Shown: positions 22,199 to 34,732 of the stretch, piece by piece | How the letters are laid out: the number at the start of each line of letters is the position of its first letter | Position numbering within the stretch: the stretch's first letter is position 1 | Assembly: GCA_964035015.1 (NCBI GenBank) | Contig: OZ035997.1 | Location: forward strand, 80,504,489 to 80,568,488 | Direction of reading: 5' to 3' | DNA from: Corallium rubrum | Lineage: Eukaryota > Cnidaria > Anthozoa > Scleralcyonacea > Coralliidae | DNA: 64,000 nucleotides | Position numbers and translations under genes: made by a program | The notes under the pieces: generated by a model | The model's database searches: none | The model's input: only the letters and a program-made list of their open reading frames with translations | What the model was told of the DNA's origin: nothing

Positions 22199-24286
22199 TT
22201 ATCTCTGGAAGTCCATGCGAAAAGCCATCATTTGTCCCCAGAATCTGTCAGATCCGAATAGGGAATTAACATTGCGACCTTGCTTTAAAATATCTTGACC
22301 CTCAAAAACTTTACGATCTATGACAAACGCTCGAAACTTCGACATGATAACAGGCCAAAAATTAGCCGATGGCCAAAAGGGTACTACTATGGTCGTTGTT
22401 GCTTGCTGATGCCACATGTAATGCAGAACTCTGGAAATAATGGGAACTGGCGGGACAGCCCAACAAATCTCATTGGCTAAGTTTTGGATGAAAAAATCGA
22501 CTCCGCTTGTATTGGGATTCCAAAATCTTGAGAAAAATCGTTGTAACTTACAATTGTAGTAATTCGCAAAACAATCAACCGTATACGGTCCCCATAGATT
22601 ATTCAAATAAGCAAAACACGCATTCGTGATTTCCCAATCGTCGATATCGATAAGACGGCTTAGATAGTCAGCTCTAGTGTTCAAATCTCTCGGGATCCAC
22701 TGAATATCCAAGTTAATAGCGTTTTGAAGACAAACGCTGAAGATACGAAGAGCAATATCGTGCAGCTCTAAACGCATACTTCCGACCTCAACTATTTTTG
22801 CTGCTGCCTGATTGTCAGTAAACCATTTAACGTGGGAACCTTTTATAATATCTTTAAACGATAGAATAGCAAATTCGATGGCAACCAATTCTCTCCATGT
22901 GGAACTTTTAGCCCTCTCATGAGGTAACCACATTTTGTGACATACAGTAGCCTCATTCATTGTTATCAGCGATCCGCAACCGGTATCGCTGGCATCTGAG
23001 TACGCAAAACAACTTGGCGTTTTATACAAAAAACAGTTCCTTTCGTTGAAGACTCTTATATTGTCTCTCCAAAAATAAATCTCGCGTCTACAGTAATCAT
23101 CTAATCGGAATTCTGTGTCCCAAGTAGAGGCAGTAGCTATGGACATGCTACAATGCCTGGTCATTATCCTCGCTATGGTACCAATAACTGCCCCAGTGGA
23201 AATAATCTGCCCGACAAGAGCTGCCAATTGCCTTGCCGAAATCTTAAATGCAAATGCAATTATTTGCTCTATTGTGTCGAAAATTTTTTGAATTCGTCTT
23301 GGCACAATACTCAAAGTACCTTTTTGAGAGTTCCACGTCAGCCCCAACCAATCTAACGATTGTGTAGGTTCCCAAATTGATTTTTCATCGTTTGGGATAA
23401 AACCTGCACGTATGAGATCATTTCTCACCGTTTTGGCATTAGAACTGCAAGTTTGCATACTTTTGTCTAAAGACCAACCGTCATCCAAAAATATAGCAGT
23501 GATTATACCGATATATCGCCAGTGCTTTTCTAAAGGTTTCACCACTTTGGTGAAAATATGTGGAGCTGTCGATAGACCAAATGGAAGGACAGTAAAAACG
23601 TAAAAGGAATCGCTTTGTGCATTAGGAGAACGCCAAGAAAAACCTAGATACGTTTGATGCTCGTTGTATATGTCTATATGAATGTATCTAAACATGTATG
23701 CATTCTGCTGGTAATACGCCAAGGCTATTTTCCAATCTTCGTATTTGACTTTCATTTTCAGCAAACACTTATTCACGTGCCTTAGGTCTAGGATTAATCT
23801 CTTTTTACCGCTCGCTTGGACAGCGACTGATAAAGGATTAACAACTTGAGGAGCAGTATGAATCTGGATAACCCTGCCAGAGTTAACAAGCTCTAAAATA
23901 GCTTCGTTGACGAAAACCACATGCTTTTCAGCTGATTTATTGTTCTTCAAATGCACTGGTTCCGGTAAATTTTCGAAAGGCAATTTGTAGCCATGCTCTA
24001 TAACGTCAAGGATAAATCTTGATGTACCAATTGTTCTCCAAAACGATACATTTCTTTTGAGATTTCCTTTCACGTTTTGAGTATAGCCTATTTCAAACTC
24101 AAAATTTTTAGAGGATAATTCAGGTACCTGTAACAATTCATCGCGGCTTGAAATTGGGTCCTGATTTACCGTAAGTATATCCACTTTGGCCTCCGTATTG
24201 GAATGGTCTGTTATTCCACGGTAATTTACACTGCCTTGCCCAGTGGCCGCTATTGTTGCATTTGAAACATCTGCCGTAGTCCTCAT
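22199..24286 (-). CDS. YR retrotransposon Pol: RT, RNase H and C-terminal domain
   Basis: A 695-codon open frame without stops. The RT has LILDLRHVNKCL (motif 1/2), VLPFGLSTAPHIFTK (motif B) and IFLDDGW (catalytic F/YxDD). RNase H shows YSDASDTGCG, the Glu of TWRELVAIE, WFTDNQAA and the final Asp of NTRADYLSRL. The C-terminal domain (GPYTVDCFANYYN, FWPSANFWPVI) is the one that follows RNase H in DIRS/Ngaro-like elements. The ATG used lies inside the gag overlap, so the real product may begin by frameshift or splicing. Confidence 0.8.
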   Translation of the reverse strand: MRTTADVSNATIAATGQGSVNYRGITDHSNTEAKVDILTVNQDPISSRDELLQVPELSSKNFEFEIGYTQNVKGNLKRNVSFWRTIGTSRFILDVIEHGYKLPFENLPEPVHLKNNKSAEKHVVFVNEAILELVNSGRVIQIHTAPQVVNPLSVAVQASGKKRLILDLRHVNKCLLKMKVKYEDWKIALAYYQQNAYMFRYIHIDIYNEHQTYLGFSWRSPNAQSDSFYVFTVLPFGLSTAPHIFTKVVKPLEKHWRYIGIITAIFLDDGWSLDKSMQTCSSNAKTVRNDLIRAGFIPNDEKSIWEPTQSLDWLGLTWNSQKGTLSIVPRRIQKIFDTIEQIIAFAFKISARQLAALVGQIISTGAVIGTIARIMTRHCSMSIATASTWDTEFRLDDYCRREIYFWRDNIRVFNERNCFLYKTPSCFAYSDASDTGCGSLITMNEATVCHKMWLPHERAKSSTWRELVAIEFAILSFKDIIKGSHVKWFTDNQAAAKIVEVGSMRLELHDIALRIFSVCLQNAINLDIQWIPRDLNTRADYLSRLIDIDDWEITNACFAYLNNLWGPYTVDCFANYYNCKLQRFFSRFWNPNTSGVDFFIQNLANEICWAVPPVPIISRVLHYMWHQQATTTIVVPFWPSANFWPVIMSKFRAFVIDRKVFEGQDILKQGRNVNSLFGSDRFWGQMMAFRMDFQR

Positions 24287-24301
24287 TAGTGCTTCTACTG
24301 C
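24138..24301 (-). pseudogene. C-terminal Gag piece with CCHC zinc knuckle, overlapping pol
   Basis: In a frame different from pol the minus strand reads YGRCFKCNNSGHWARQC, a C-x2-C-x4-H-x4-C knuckle, ending at the stop at 24138-24140. It overlaps pol by about 150 bp. Upstream is a good acceptor (CTTTTCGCAG at 24302), so the rest of gag would be on an earlier exon, which is not recognisable in the window. Confidence 0.65.
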
Positions 24302-24539
24302 CTGCGAAAAGAAGATTGCTCTGCAGTTACAAAATTTTAAACTGTGAGAGGGAGGGTGGGAGGGAATGTGTAGTTGTAGGATCAGCGAGTGAGAGTGATA
24401 ATAGTGCGGCAGAAGGGCGTATTTATACGATACAAGAGAATGAAATTACTGAAGCCTTGCAAGGTATTGTGCTAAGCACAATCAATCTGCTAATCATATT
24501 CATACCAGCGGAAAATTCATTTAATTTAGTACTAACCAG

Positions 24540-24692
24540 ATGTTAACCTCAACCTCAACGCTGCTCAAGAAAGCTGAAACTCGCCTTCACCAGTTAGAGC
24601 AGCTTCAAAAACTCAAAAGAAAGAGACTAAAGGTTCATCTTACTGTAGAATATCCGAGTAAAACAATACAAAAAGAACTGGTAAATGATTAA
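24540..24692 (+). CDS. Small basic coiled-coil-like frame, unknown
   Basis: A 50-codon frame starts at an ATG that directly follows an acceptor-like ACCAG. It is rich in Lys, Leu and Gln (LLKKAETRLHQLEQLQKLKR) and would form a basic helix. It could be the last exon of something upstream or chance. It is oriented opposite to the YR element. Confidence 0.15.
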   Translation: MLTSTSTLLKKAETRLHQLEQLQKLKRKRLKVHLTVEYPSKTIQKELVND

Positions 24693-24728
24693 AATGGTCA
24701 AAATGTTCGCAATTGCTCGTCAAGTAAT

Positions 24729-24835
24729 CCCCGAGCCCGGATGTAGGACCGAAGGCCCGGAGTCCGGTGGGTGCTAATCCCGACACGCGTGGAGTCCATT
24801 TTACACGCGTGTAGAAAAAGCAAGGTGGGATTTTG
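24729..24835 (-). repeat. Third copy of the GC-rich ACGCGTG repeat, inverted
   Basis: It carries the same ACGCGTG-TAAAATGG-ACTCC-ACGCGTG block and the CCGGGC/GGCCTTCGG segment as the two units at 3858-4085, in the opposite orientation. Confidence 0.85.
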
Positions 24836-25015
24836 AGTGATTTGTGAATATTTATATTTATTACACAATAGACGCGGTTTTCCTTGTTATTCATAACCAT
24901 TTATTTCGCATAATTACTTCACTCTCTGAAAGCCCGTGGAGGGACTTTGATATTCAGCAGGGAAGAGCGTGGCGGACGAATTGAATTGAATTCCACATTA
25001 CGTATTCAAAGGCTG

Positions 25016-26035
25016 TACAGGTGTATGTACCACAGAATACCGCACAAATTTACATGTTCCATATCTTTTGTTAAATACATATATAATATGGCATGTTAAC
25101 ATTTTTGCGGATAGCTTTTCACTGTATTTTTTCTTCCCAAGGGGGTTTTTGGGCTAGATTTGATAGACTTAGTTATTTTTATTAATTGAAAATTCCTGGG
25201 GGCTGGGTACGAGTTTAGGCTGAATATACGAGATGGCAGATATTATTCTTGAGTAGCCGGGCAAGTGGGTAATGTACACTGTGCAATTTAACCAGTGACT
25301 GGCACTTAACAAAGCCTCTGGTTTCTTACAATACCATTTCCTTTGTTCATTACATGTATATCTTATATTATGCAAATAATAATAATAAAAAATGAATGCA
25401 CCAAATCAAACGTTTTCCGTACGTAATCAAACGATTGACCGGACATGTTTAGTTGCAGAGATCTGAAGAATTTTGTTAAAAACTCTTTGCTCAGTTTCTG
25501 TACATAATTTTTAAGTAGTTGCATTGTAATAGTTCTTTTACTAAGTATGTTCCTTAAATAAAATATATCAATGCATATTTCCTGCCTTTCTACAGGATGT
25601 TAAAAAACAACATTTTGATACATGTACCACAGAATACCAGTCAAATGGTTATCCAATGTAATAAATAGTAACTCCCATTTTTCAAAGATATATATGCGGT
25701 AGTACTAATCAGTTGGTTAAGGGTTAATTTATGACATATTGAGCAACTTAAATTATGCTGGTTTGCAAACTTAATTTCAAAATTCGGGATTTTATAGGCA
25801 TTGAAAGGAAAAAATTATGAAAAACATAGAATTTTATTTCTGGTTAAACCAGATTATTTTTAAGAATTGATTTGGTAGTACCCTTTTTTGTTTTTATATG
25901 TTCGTTTAGACTAAAATTAATACATATTCACAAAAATGAAGTATATAGCATGTTTCCGCCAAATTTTATAAAAGAAATATATAAACAAACTGGTATTCTG
26001 TGGTACTGTGGTATTCTGTGGTACATACACCTGTA
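25016..26035. mobile_element. Non-autonomous element with inverted ends, about 1 kb
   Basis: A 26-bp sequence, tacaggtgtatgtaccacag plus aatacc, at 25016-25041 is repeated in reverse complement at 26010-26035. Shorter copies of the inner part lie at about 25621-25640 (direct) and 25988-26010 (inverted), so inverted ends are nested. No coding region was found between them. A clear target duplication was not identified. Confidence 0.5.
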
Positions 26036-26205
26036 TGAGAAACATTCCTGGGCAATATCTGTATATTGCCCCGGAACGTTTCTCATATAGCCCTTGAAAA
26101 CTTAACCCGCAATTCAAATCAGTTCATCGTCCTACCCTTTCCTCCTAAATATCAAACCCTTCCTCCGGCTTTTGCATAACTATAAGCATTACTTTCAACT
26201 CATCA

Positions 26206-26496
26206 TTACTTAATTAAACTCAAGATCGTACATTCAGCGCATGCATTAGCCACAACGGTGTATTCAACATTAAGGTTTTTTCGTATCATAAACGCGCAAT
26301 TGCGAAAAGAATCTCTGTTCTTTTTTTCCCTTTTTACTTCATCACAGCACAATTTCTTCACCTCTCTTTTCTTCCCGTCTGACTGACATACCTTTTTTGC
26401 ACTCTGCTCCTTAGCCTCTTTCTCTAGATCTGCTTCGTTACTATCCAGTGACGTGTTACAATCAAACACTTTACAATATTCAACCTTGGTGGACAC
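26206..26496 (-). CDS. Uncharacterised polar frame, doubtful
   Basis: 96 codons, rich in Lys, Glu and Cys (several KK/EK blocks, CC and CAEC), without a recognisable domain. The frame also extends upstream of the first ATG without a stop for some distance. It may be an exon of a host gene or chance. Confidence 0.2.
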   Translation of the reverse strand: MSTKVEYCKVFDCNTSLDSNEADLEKEAKEQSAKKVCQSDGKKREVKKLCCDEVKREKKNRDSFRNCAFMIRKNLNVEYTVVANACAECTILSLIK

Positions 26497-26652
26497 GTCC
26501 GGCTGTTGGTATTTCTGTAGGGACCTCGCGTCTCGATGGCCTGCTCATCCCATCACAAATTTTTCAGGGACCCCCCTCACTAAACCACGTGTTGCGGTTG
26601 TAGCTCTCATGCTGTGATTTGTATACTGACCTTTGTGATTTGTATACTGAAG

Positions 26653-27259
26653 TTTCTTTACGGTTAAATATAGAAGAGGCGAAACCAGGATTCATAATTA
26701 AAATCGTAGACGTTCTCTGGTTTAAATATTTATTATTTACGAGCTTTCGGTTGCCAGTCTGCAGCCTTCAACGGGTTGGTTACAATGAATAGCACTGGTT
26801 TACAATTACTAACACAAAACAGATACATTGACTATAAAGACATAGTGACACTTCCGCCCACGTGAAAAGATGAATAATTATTTACATTGATTTATAATAA
26901 TATTTTGATAGTGTTTTTAAGCCTTTTTAAGTAAAAATCGATATTGTTCTGGCAAGTGTTTTGCATTATTGTCTGCGTTTTCTCTACATGCTGTATACCA
27001 AGATTCTAGAGTCGATCTGTGTCGATAATTTGCGGTGTAAAATATTATTATAAATCAATGTAAATAATTATTCATCTTTTCACGTGGGCGGAAGTGTCAC
27101 TATGTCTTTATAGTCAATGTATCTGTTTTGTGTTAGTAATTGTAAACCAGTGCTATTCATTGTAACCAACCCGTTGAAGGCTGCAGACTGGCAACCGAAA
27201 GCTCGTAAATAATAAATATTTAAACCAGAGAACGTCTACGATTTTAATTTCTTTACGGT
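26653..27259. mobile_element. Foldback element with about 200-bp inverted arms
   Basis: The arm at about 26696-26905 returns in reverse complement at about 27046-27249, with very high identity through the blocks ACGTTCTCTGGTTTAAAT, CTTTCGGTTGCCAG and CACGTGGGCGGAAGTG. The 12-mer TTTCTTTACGGT flanks the whole at 26653-26664 and 27248-27259, a plausible target duplication. On the left, 31 bp (26665-26695) lie between this 12-mer and the arm and have no partner on the right. The loop has no gene. Confidence 0.8.
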
Positions 27260-27279
27260 GTCTCCCAAATGGTATCGAT

Positions 27280-27660
27280 AAATCTTGGACCAAGAAAATC
27301 ACTGTGTCTCGAGATATCGATACCAACTTTAGATTGTGCTGAAAATATTAAAAATTTTGCACAAGGAAAACACTGTGTTTCGAGATATCGATACCAACTT
27401 AGAGTAGATGGTGTCAATAAATATCAAACATCTAGGACCAAGAAAATCAATGTGTCTCGAGATATCGATACCAACTTTAGATTGTGTTGAAAATATTAAA
27501 GATTTTGCACAAAGAATAACATTGTGTTTTGAGATATCGATACCAGCTATACAGTAGATCGTATCAATAAATACAAAACATCTTGTACAAAAATAATCAC
27601 TGTGTTTTAATTTTATTTAAGATATCGATACCAACTTTTAGATTGTGCCAATAATTATTA
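27280..27660. repeat. Tandem repeat with GATATCGATACCAAC core
   Basis: Five occurrences of GAGATATCGATACCA or close variants occur about 74-76 bp apart. Alternate units are more alike, which gives a higher-order period of about 150 bp. Intervening DNA contains ACCAAGAAAATCA or TTTTGCACAA blocks. The plus-strand frame across it is due to repetition. Confidence 0.85.
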
Positions 27661-27812
27661 ATGACTTTGCGCAGGGAGAAACATTGTGTTTTGAAGAATT
27701 GATGAAAAATCGCATGCATGTTTGGTGAAATAAGTGGTATTATGAATATTTTACCAACACAAGTGCGCTTTTTCATTAATTCTTGCTTTGAGAACAAGTG
27801 TTACTTTTTTAA

Positions 27813-27930
27813 CCCTTTATCGACCACTGTAGCATTTAGTATTTTACTCTGGCTAACGCCAGATGATTTTACTCTGGCTAATGCCTGACGATTTTACTCG
27901 TCAATAGGAGACCTCCTGGTCAATATAGGG
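27813..27930. mobile_element. Small TTAA-flanked element, 118 bp (piggyBac-like MITE)
   Basis: It begins CCCTTTATCGACCA and ends TGGTCAATATAGGG, an imperfect inverted repeat, with TTAA on both sides (27809-27812 and 27931-27934). CCC...GGG ends and TTAA targets are typical of piggyBac-type elements. The interior has the GGCTAACGCCAGA motif shared with the elements at 34.5-34.7 kb. Confidence 0.7.
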
Positions 27931-27951
27931 TTAATAAGCTATCTCAATTAA

Positions 27952-28005
27952 CCCTTTATCGACCACTGTAGCCTTTGGTATTTTACTCTGACTAACACCA
28001 GACGA
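27952..28005. mobile_element. Partial second copy of the TTAA element
   Basis: After TTAA (27948-27951) the sequence repeats the first about 55 bp of the neighbouring element (CCCTTTATCGACCACTGTAG and on) and then diverges. The right end is missing. Confidence 0.65.
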
Positions 28006-28325
28006 TCAATTTCAATCAATTTCACACATTCCGGAATGTAGACAAATATTTAACTTATTTGAGATTACAAAATGTTACTTTGAAAGCAGAAAAGCTGCTG
28101 TTTGTAAATATTATAATCCAGACATCTCAATGTGTGATATTTTTTTAATACCCCTATAAAAAATGAAGTATATTATAACCAGAAATGAGTAAAATTGATT
28201 ATAGCATCAGGGTATTAATGAATTCTAAATAAATCAATAAATAATACAGATTTTACTTTTAAGTTCCTCCTCCTGAAAAAAATTCGCTCATTTGGCGTTT
28301 GGTGCCTGCATGAAGTTTGGACTTA

Positions 28326-28591
28326 TCAGTAGATGCAATTCTTTGGGAGGTCATCTGTCCAGGGCTTATCTTTTCCACAAAACCATGGTTCCCATTCTTT
28401 GTTCCACGAACCCTTCCAGTAATGGATTTTTACCGAAGTTGCATTTTTCTCCACAACCTTTCCAATAACTGGAATTGAAATTTTTCATTGTTGTCTAATG
28501 AAACAGCAACAAATCCACCAACAACAACATGCTCCCAAATGTCATTAACATGAGTCACTCCTGTAGGTCTTACATAAGAACCAGTGTAAAC
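28326..28591 (-). pseudogene. Decayed exon of an unrecognised gene (aromatic barrel-like motif)
   Basis: The acceptor is TTGTCTTAG at 28592. The frame reads VYTGSYVRPTG and FVAVSLDNNEKF. A 2-base discrepancy near 28470 then moves to the frame IPVIGKVVEKNATSVKIHYW, which ends at 28326 after a further 35 residues rich in Trp and Lys. The pattern (GKVVE...VKIHYWKGSW) looks like a small Tudor/chromo-barrel strand set, but I cannot name a family. It may belong to the same gene as the exon at 33291-33611. Confidence 0.4.
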
Positions 28592-28637
28592 CTAAGACAA
28601 TTAGAGATAAATACCTAATAAATAATTACATTTATTT

Positions 28638-28812
28638 ATTTATTTACTCACTCACTCACTCACTCACTCACTCACTCACTCACTCACTCACTCACTCACT
28701 CACTCACTCACTCACCCACCCACCCACCCACCCACCAACCCACCCACCCACCCACCCACCCACCCAACCACCCACCCACCCACCCATCCACCCACCCACC
28801 CACCCACCCACA
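28638..28812. repeat. (CTCA)n then (CCCA)n microsatellite
   Basis: About 19 CTCA units change abruptly into about 25 CCCA units with a few interruptions. The WVGG repeats seen in the minus-strand frame at its edge come from this array. Confidence 0.95.
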
Positions 28813-29540
28813 CTTTGCCAACAAATATATTGTTATCATTCGTTTGCCTTGATATATTGCAGCAGGCATCCATCGCGCTTTCAATCTCTTTTAGCCAAGG
28901 TGCATCAGGGTTACCTTTTCCTTCTCTCTCCCAGATCGGTCTGCAAAACGTTTCGGCTTGTTCAAGCGATTCAAAACAATTTCCGTCGCTTTGTTCGTTG
29001 CTGTCACACGTAAGATTCTCTTCCATTTTTGGCCTGGGGTTGTCTGGGTCTTTCGAAATACATTTGCGCATGGTGTTATGTATTCTTGTCGGTTGGTTTA
29101 TGTAGGTATTGTTCCATCTCCTGCATACTACTTGTTTAAGCTTTCGCCTTCGTTTTCTTGCCAACCTCTTAAGCAAAACCTTTTGTTTTTCAATGAACGC
29201 ATATAGGCTTGAGCACCTTCTTTGTTAATTTTGCATGGTTTTGAAGTCGACAAGTCTCCGCACTCGCCATAGAAATTTCTCTTCTCGCCTGTAATATTTC
29301 GCTTTCGACCTTTTTTAAACAGTTAGGTATTCTTGGGCGCTGTGTTCCTGTTCTAGAGTCTCTAACTTTTTCTTTCGCTTTTCCAGTGGTTAAAAGCCAT
29401 GCTGTTGCTGTAGAATATACAACGCAATTATAGTACCATAACCGTGCACTCGGCTCGATATCTGTGTTTTGTAGTATGTTATCCCACAGTGTCTTTGCAA
29501 CAGAATTCAGTATCTTAATCTCAGAGGCAGTAGGAGAAGC
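28813..29540 (-). pseudogene. Broken retrotransposon ORF fragment
   Basis: On the minus strand, pieces in more than one frame read SARLWYYNCVVYSTATAWLL, KAKEKVRDSRTGTQ, MLKRLARKRRRKLKQVV and then AETFCRPIWEREGKGNPDAPW. The last resembles the linker before the RT domain of cnidarian LINE-type polyproteins, but no RT core is present. At least two frameshifts are needed. The fragment is bounded on both sides by microsatellite arrays (28638-28812 and from 29543). Confidence 0.5.
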
Positions 29541-29541
29541 G

Positions 29542-32821
<3,280 letters not shown>

Positions 32822-33290
32822 ATGCAGTTAAGGAAAAAATGTTATTAACTCTTTGAATGTTAATAGCATGTTCTTTCTTTATAAAAGGCCAGCAGGCAGC
32901 ATCAACAGGTAAAAACCTCACAACTAGGTAATCTAAATAAATTCCCAACGCAGACAGGTGAAGAATCAGACATTAACCGTACACTGGCTTACATGTAATA
33001 AAAGTTTTCTTGTCAGTAACTTTTCAAGTTACGTTCAAAAAACCTTTTATATCGCATCTAGACTAGTAGGTACTGTAAATACTACCCTGTATTTAATATT
33101 ATAAACGTGGCGTGTCCAGAAATTAATCTGCTAACGTTACAACGTCAACTTTTTAGCCAAAAGAAAACTAACAACTAAAATTTATGTTGTTTGTGAGAAT
33201 TGTTCGTCTAGGTTAGTGTAGTCTTGAGAAAGAAAAACAATAAAATTTAGTACACCGTACCTCTGGGATATCTGCAAGCTGATCATTTAC
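32822..33290. other. No feature recognised
   Basis: AT-rich DNA after the array. No frame or repeat of note was seen. It is possibly the intron downstream of the exon at 33291-33611. Confidence 0.4.
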
Positions 33291-33611
33291 CATCTGGTAC
33301 TGTTTCTTCGTGCTTTATATTAATATTGTCATGCAATTGACCGTTTGTAGCTTCACCGCTTGACTCACTTTGGATTTTCAACAGTTTAAGGTCATCCAGT
33401 AACCAATTAACCAAACCGAGGGTTTATCAGGACAACTGCCATAAATAACCCCAGCATTGATAAAGAAGTAATCCCACCATCCTTTGTGCTCTTCTGTTAT
33501 TACCCTAGAGTTCTCAAGGAACTTGGGTATATCCCTTTCGAGACGCTCAATGTCAACTTGCTCCGGCGATGATGCCACAAGATTAGGAATTTCAACTGGA
33601 ACAGATACATC
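33291..33611 (-). pseudogene. Decayed exon of an unrecognised gene
   Basis: Acceptor TTATCCTAG at 33612 and donor CAGATG|GTAAAT at 33291. The frame opens DVSVPVEIPNLVASSPEQVD, contains HKGWWDYFFINAGVIYGSCPD, and after a 1-base shift near 33418 continues LVNWLLDDLKLLKIQSE to the donor. It looks like a helical domain with conserved Trp and Asp. No family was recognised. It lies on the same strand and upstream of the exon at 28326-28591, so they may be one host gene pulled apart by repeat expansion. Confidence 0.4.
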
Positions 33612-33617
33612 CTAGGA

Positions 33618-33850
33618 TAAAATAAATGATATTGGGCATTTCACTCGATTACATAGCATGTTCCAAGGATTTAGGGTGAAGGAAAATTCGAGTGTAGAAT
33701 ATATACATTTTAAGACCAAACCGGGAGCAGTTGCAAAAAATGCAACTACACAGGCCCTCCGGCAGGAATTGAACCCACGACCTTGCGATTCTAGTGCAAT
33801 GCTCTGACCACTGAGCCACGGAGGCCGTTGCCCAGAGCTTGATCGCGAGT
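33618..33850 (-). mobile_element. tRNA-derived SINE, copy 1
   Basis: The minus strand starts GGCCTCCGTGGCTCAGTGG (A box) near 33826 and has GGTCGTGGGTTCAATTCC (B box) about 40 nt later. Pairing at the ends is tRNA-like (GCCTCCG with CGGAGG). An unrelated body follows, containing a second ...TTTTTTGCAACTGC... segment and ending in ATTTATTTTA. It is a Pol III-type SINE, not a tRNA gene. Confidence 0.8.
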
Positions 33851-33896
33851 TCTGTATATATAATAAGGTGGTAATGCCAGGAGAGAATTGGGTATA

Positions 33897-34125
33897 TTAT
33901 AAATGATATTGGCCATTTCACTCGATTACATAGCATATTCCAAGGATTTAGGGTGAAGGAAAATTCGAGTGTAGAATATATACATTTTAAGACCAAACCG
34001 GGAGCAGTTGCGAAAAATGCAACTACACAGGCCCTCCGGCAGGAATTGAACCCACGACCTTGCGATTCTAGTGCAATGCTCTGACCACTGAGCCACGGGG
34101 GCCATTGCCAAGAGCTTAGTGGTTC
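33897..34125 (-). mobile_element. tRNA-derived SINE, copy 2
   Basis: Same sequence as copy 1 with few changes, 277 bp to the right and in the same orientation. The regular spacing and near-identity suggest a tandem duplication that includes flanking DNA. At 34115-34157 the plus strand reads GTGGTTCAGTGGTCAGAGCA, an inverted copy of the A-box part. Confidence 0.8.
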
Positions 34126-34496
34126 AGTGGTCAGAGCATTGCAAGTGGATAAAATATATTGTCTGACCTGTTGGGTTCGGACCTTCGGTAACCAGCTTAA
34201 TTAACTTCGGACGTGTTCGACTATTAAATTTAATAATACAGTCGGTAATTGTCGGTAAACAATTGGCGGCAACTGCGGGAATGGCGAGAGAATGAGAAAT
34301 AGTACTTTTTGCTTGACTAGAGCAGCACTCGCTGGCTTTTATTAAATGTGAAAGAATTTACGTTGGACAAGCAGTGATATCCTATAAATATTGGTGTGAA
34401 AGAATACCCTGCACTAGAAAGCTGTGATTGGATGTGGCTACTGGCTACCTGGCTAGGCGCTAATATAGCTAATGATATGGATGTGGGGAGGTTTAA

Positions 34497-34589
34497 CTCA
34501 TTCCTGTCCGGGGGCTTCCCCAGAGGTGAATAAAATCGTCTGGCGTTAGCCAGAATAAAATACTAAAGACCGATTCGGACAAGAAAGAG
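34497..34589. mobile_element. 93-bp TTAA-flanked mini-element, copy 1
   Basis: It begins CTCATTCCTGTCCG and ends CGGACAAGAAAGAG (imperfect inverted repeat), with TTAA on both sides (34493-34496, 34590-34593). The interior has TCTGGCGTTAGCCAGA, a short palindrome also present in the element at 27813. Confidence 0.75.
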
Positions 34590-34608
34590 TTAAAGAGATA
34601 GTTTATAA

Positions 34609-34701
34609 CTCATTCCTGTCCGGGGGCTTCCCCAGAGGTGAATAAAATCGTCTGGCGTTAGCCAGAATAAAATACTAAAGACCGATTCGGACAAGAAAGA
34701 G
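34609..34701. mobile_element. 93-bp TTAA-flanked mini-element, copy 2
   Basis: It is identical in length and nearly identical in sequence to the copy 19 bp upstream. It is flanked by ATAA on the left and TTAA on the right. Confidence 0.75.
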
Positions 34702-34732
34702 TTAATTTATTTCCTTTTTAGTTTTAGGAAAC

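Larger units (their letters stand above)
20700..24301 (-). mobile_element. YR (DIRS/Ngaro-like) retrotransposon, minus strand
   Basis: Gene order on the minus strand is gag zinc knuckle, pol (RT, RNase H, C-terminal domain) and tyrosine recombinase. This order and the recombinase identify the YR order of retrotransposons. Terminal repeats were not found, so the outer limits are approximate and gag is mostly missing. Confidence 0.75.

Noticed and set aside
22295..23603. Plus-strand frames of 61-67 codons inside the YR pol gene
   Set aside because: Antisense shadows of the 695-codon RT/RNase H frame.
28638..29176. Gly/Trp/Val repeat protein end (WVGG)n
   Set aside because: Translation of the (CCCA)n microsatellite joined by chance to a retroelement fragment.
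33753..33826. tRNA gene candidate
   Set aside because: A and B boxes are present, but the acceptor stem and anticodon arm pair imperfectly, no discriminator/CCA context is visible, and the body continues as a repeated SINE.
33649..34111. Frames reading VAQWSEHCTRIARSWVQFLPEG on the minus strand
   Set aside because: This is the translation of tRNA-SINE heads, seen twice with the same sequence, and not a protein gene.
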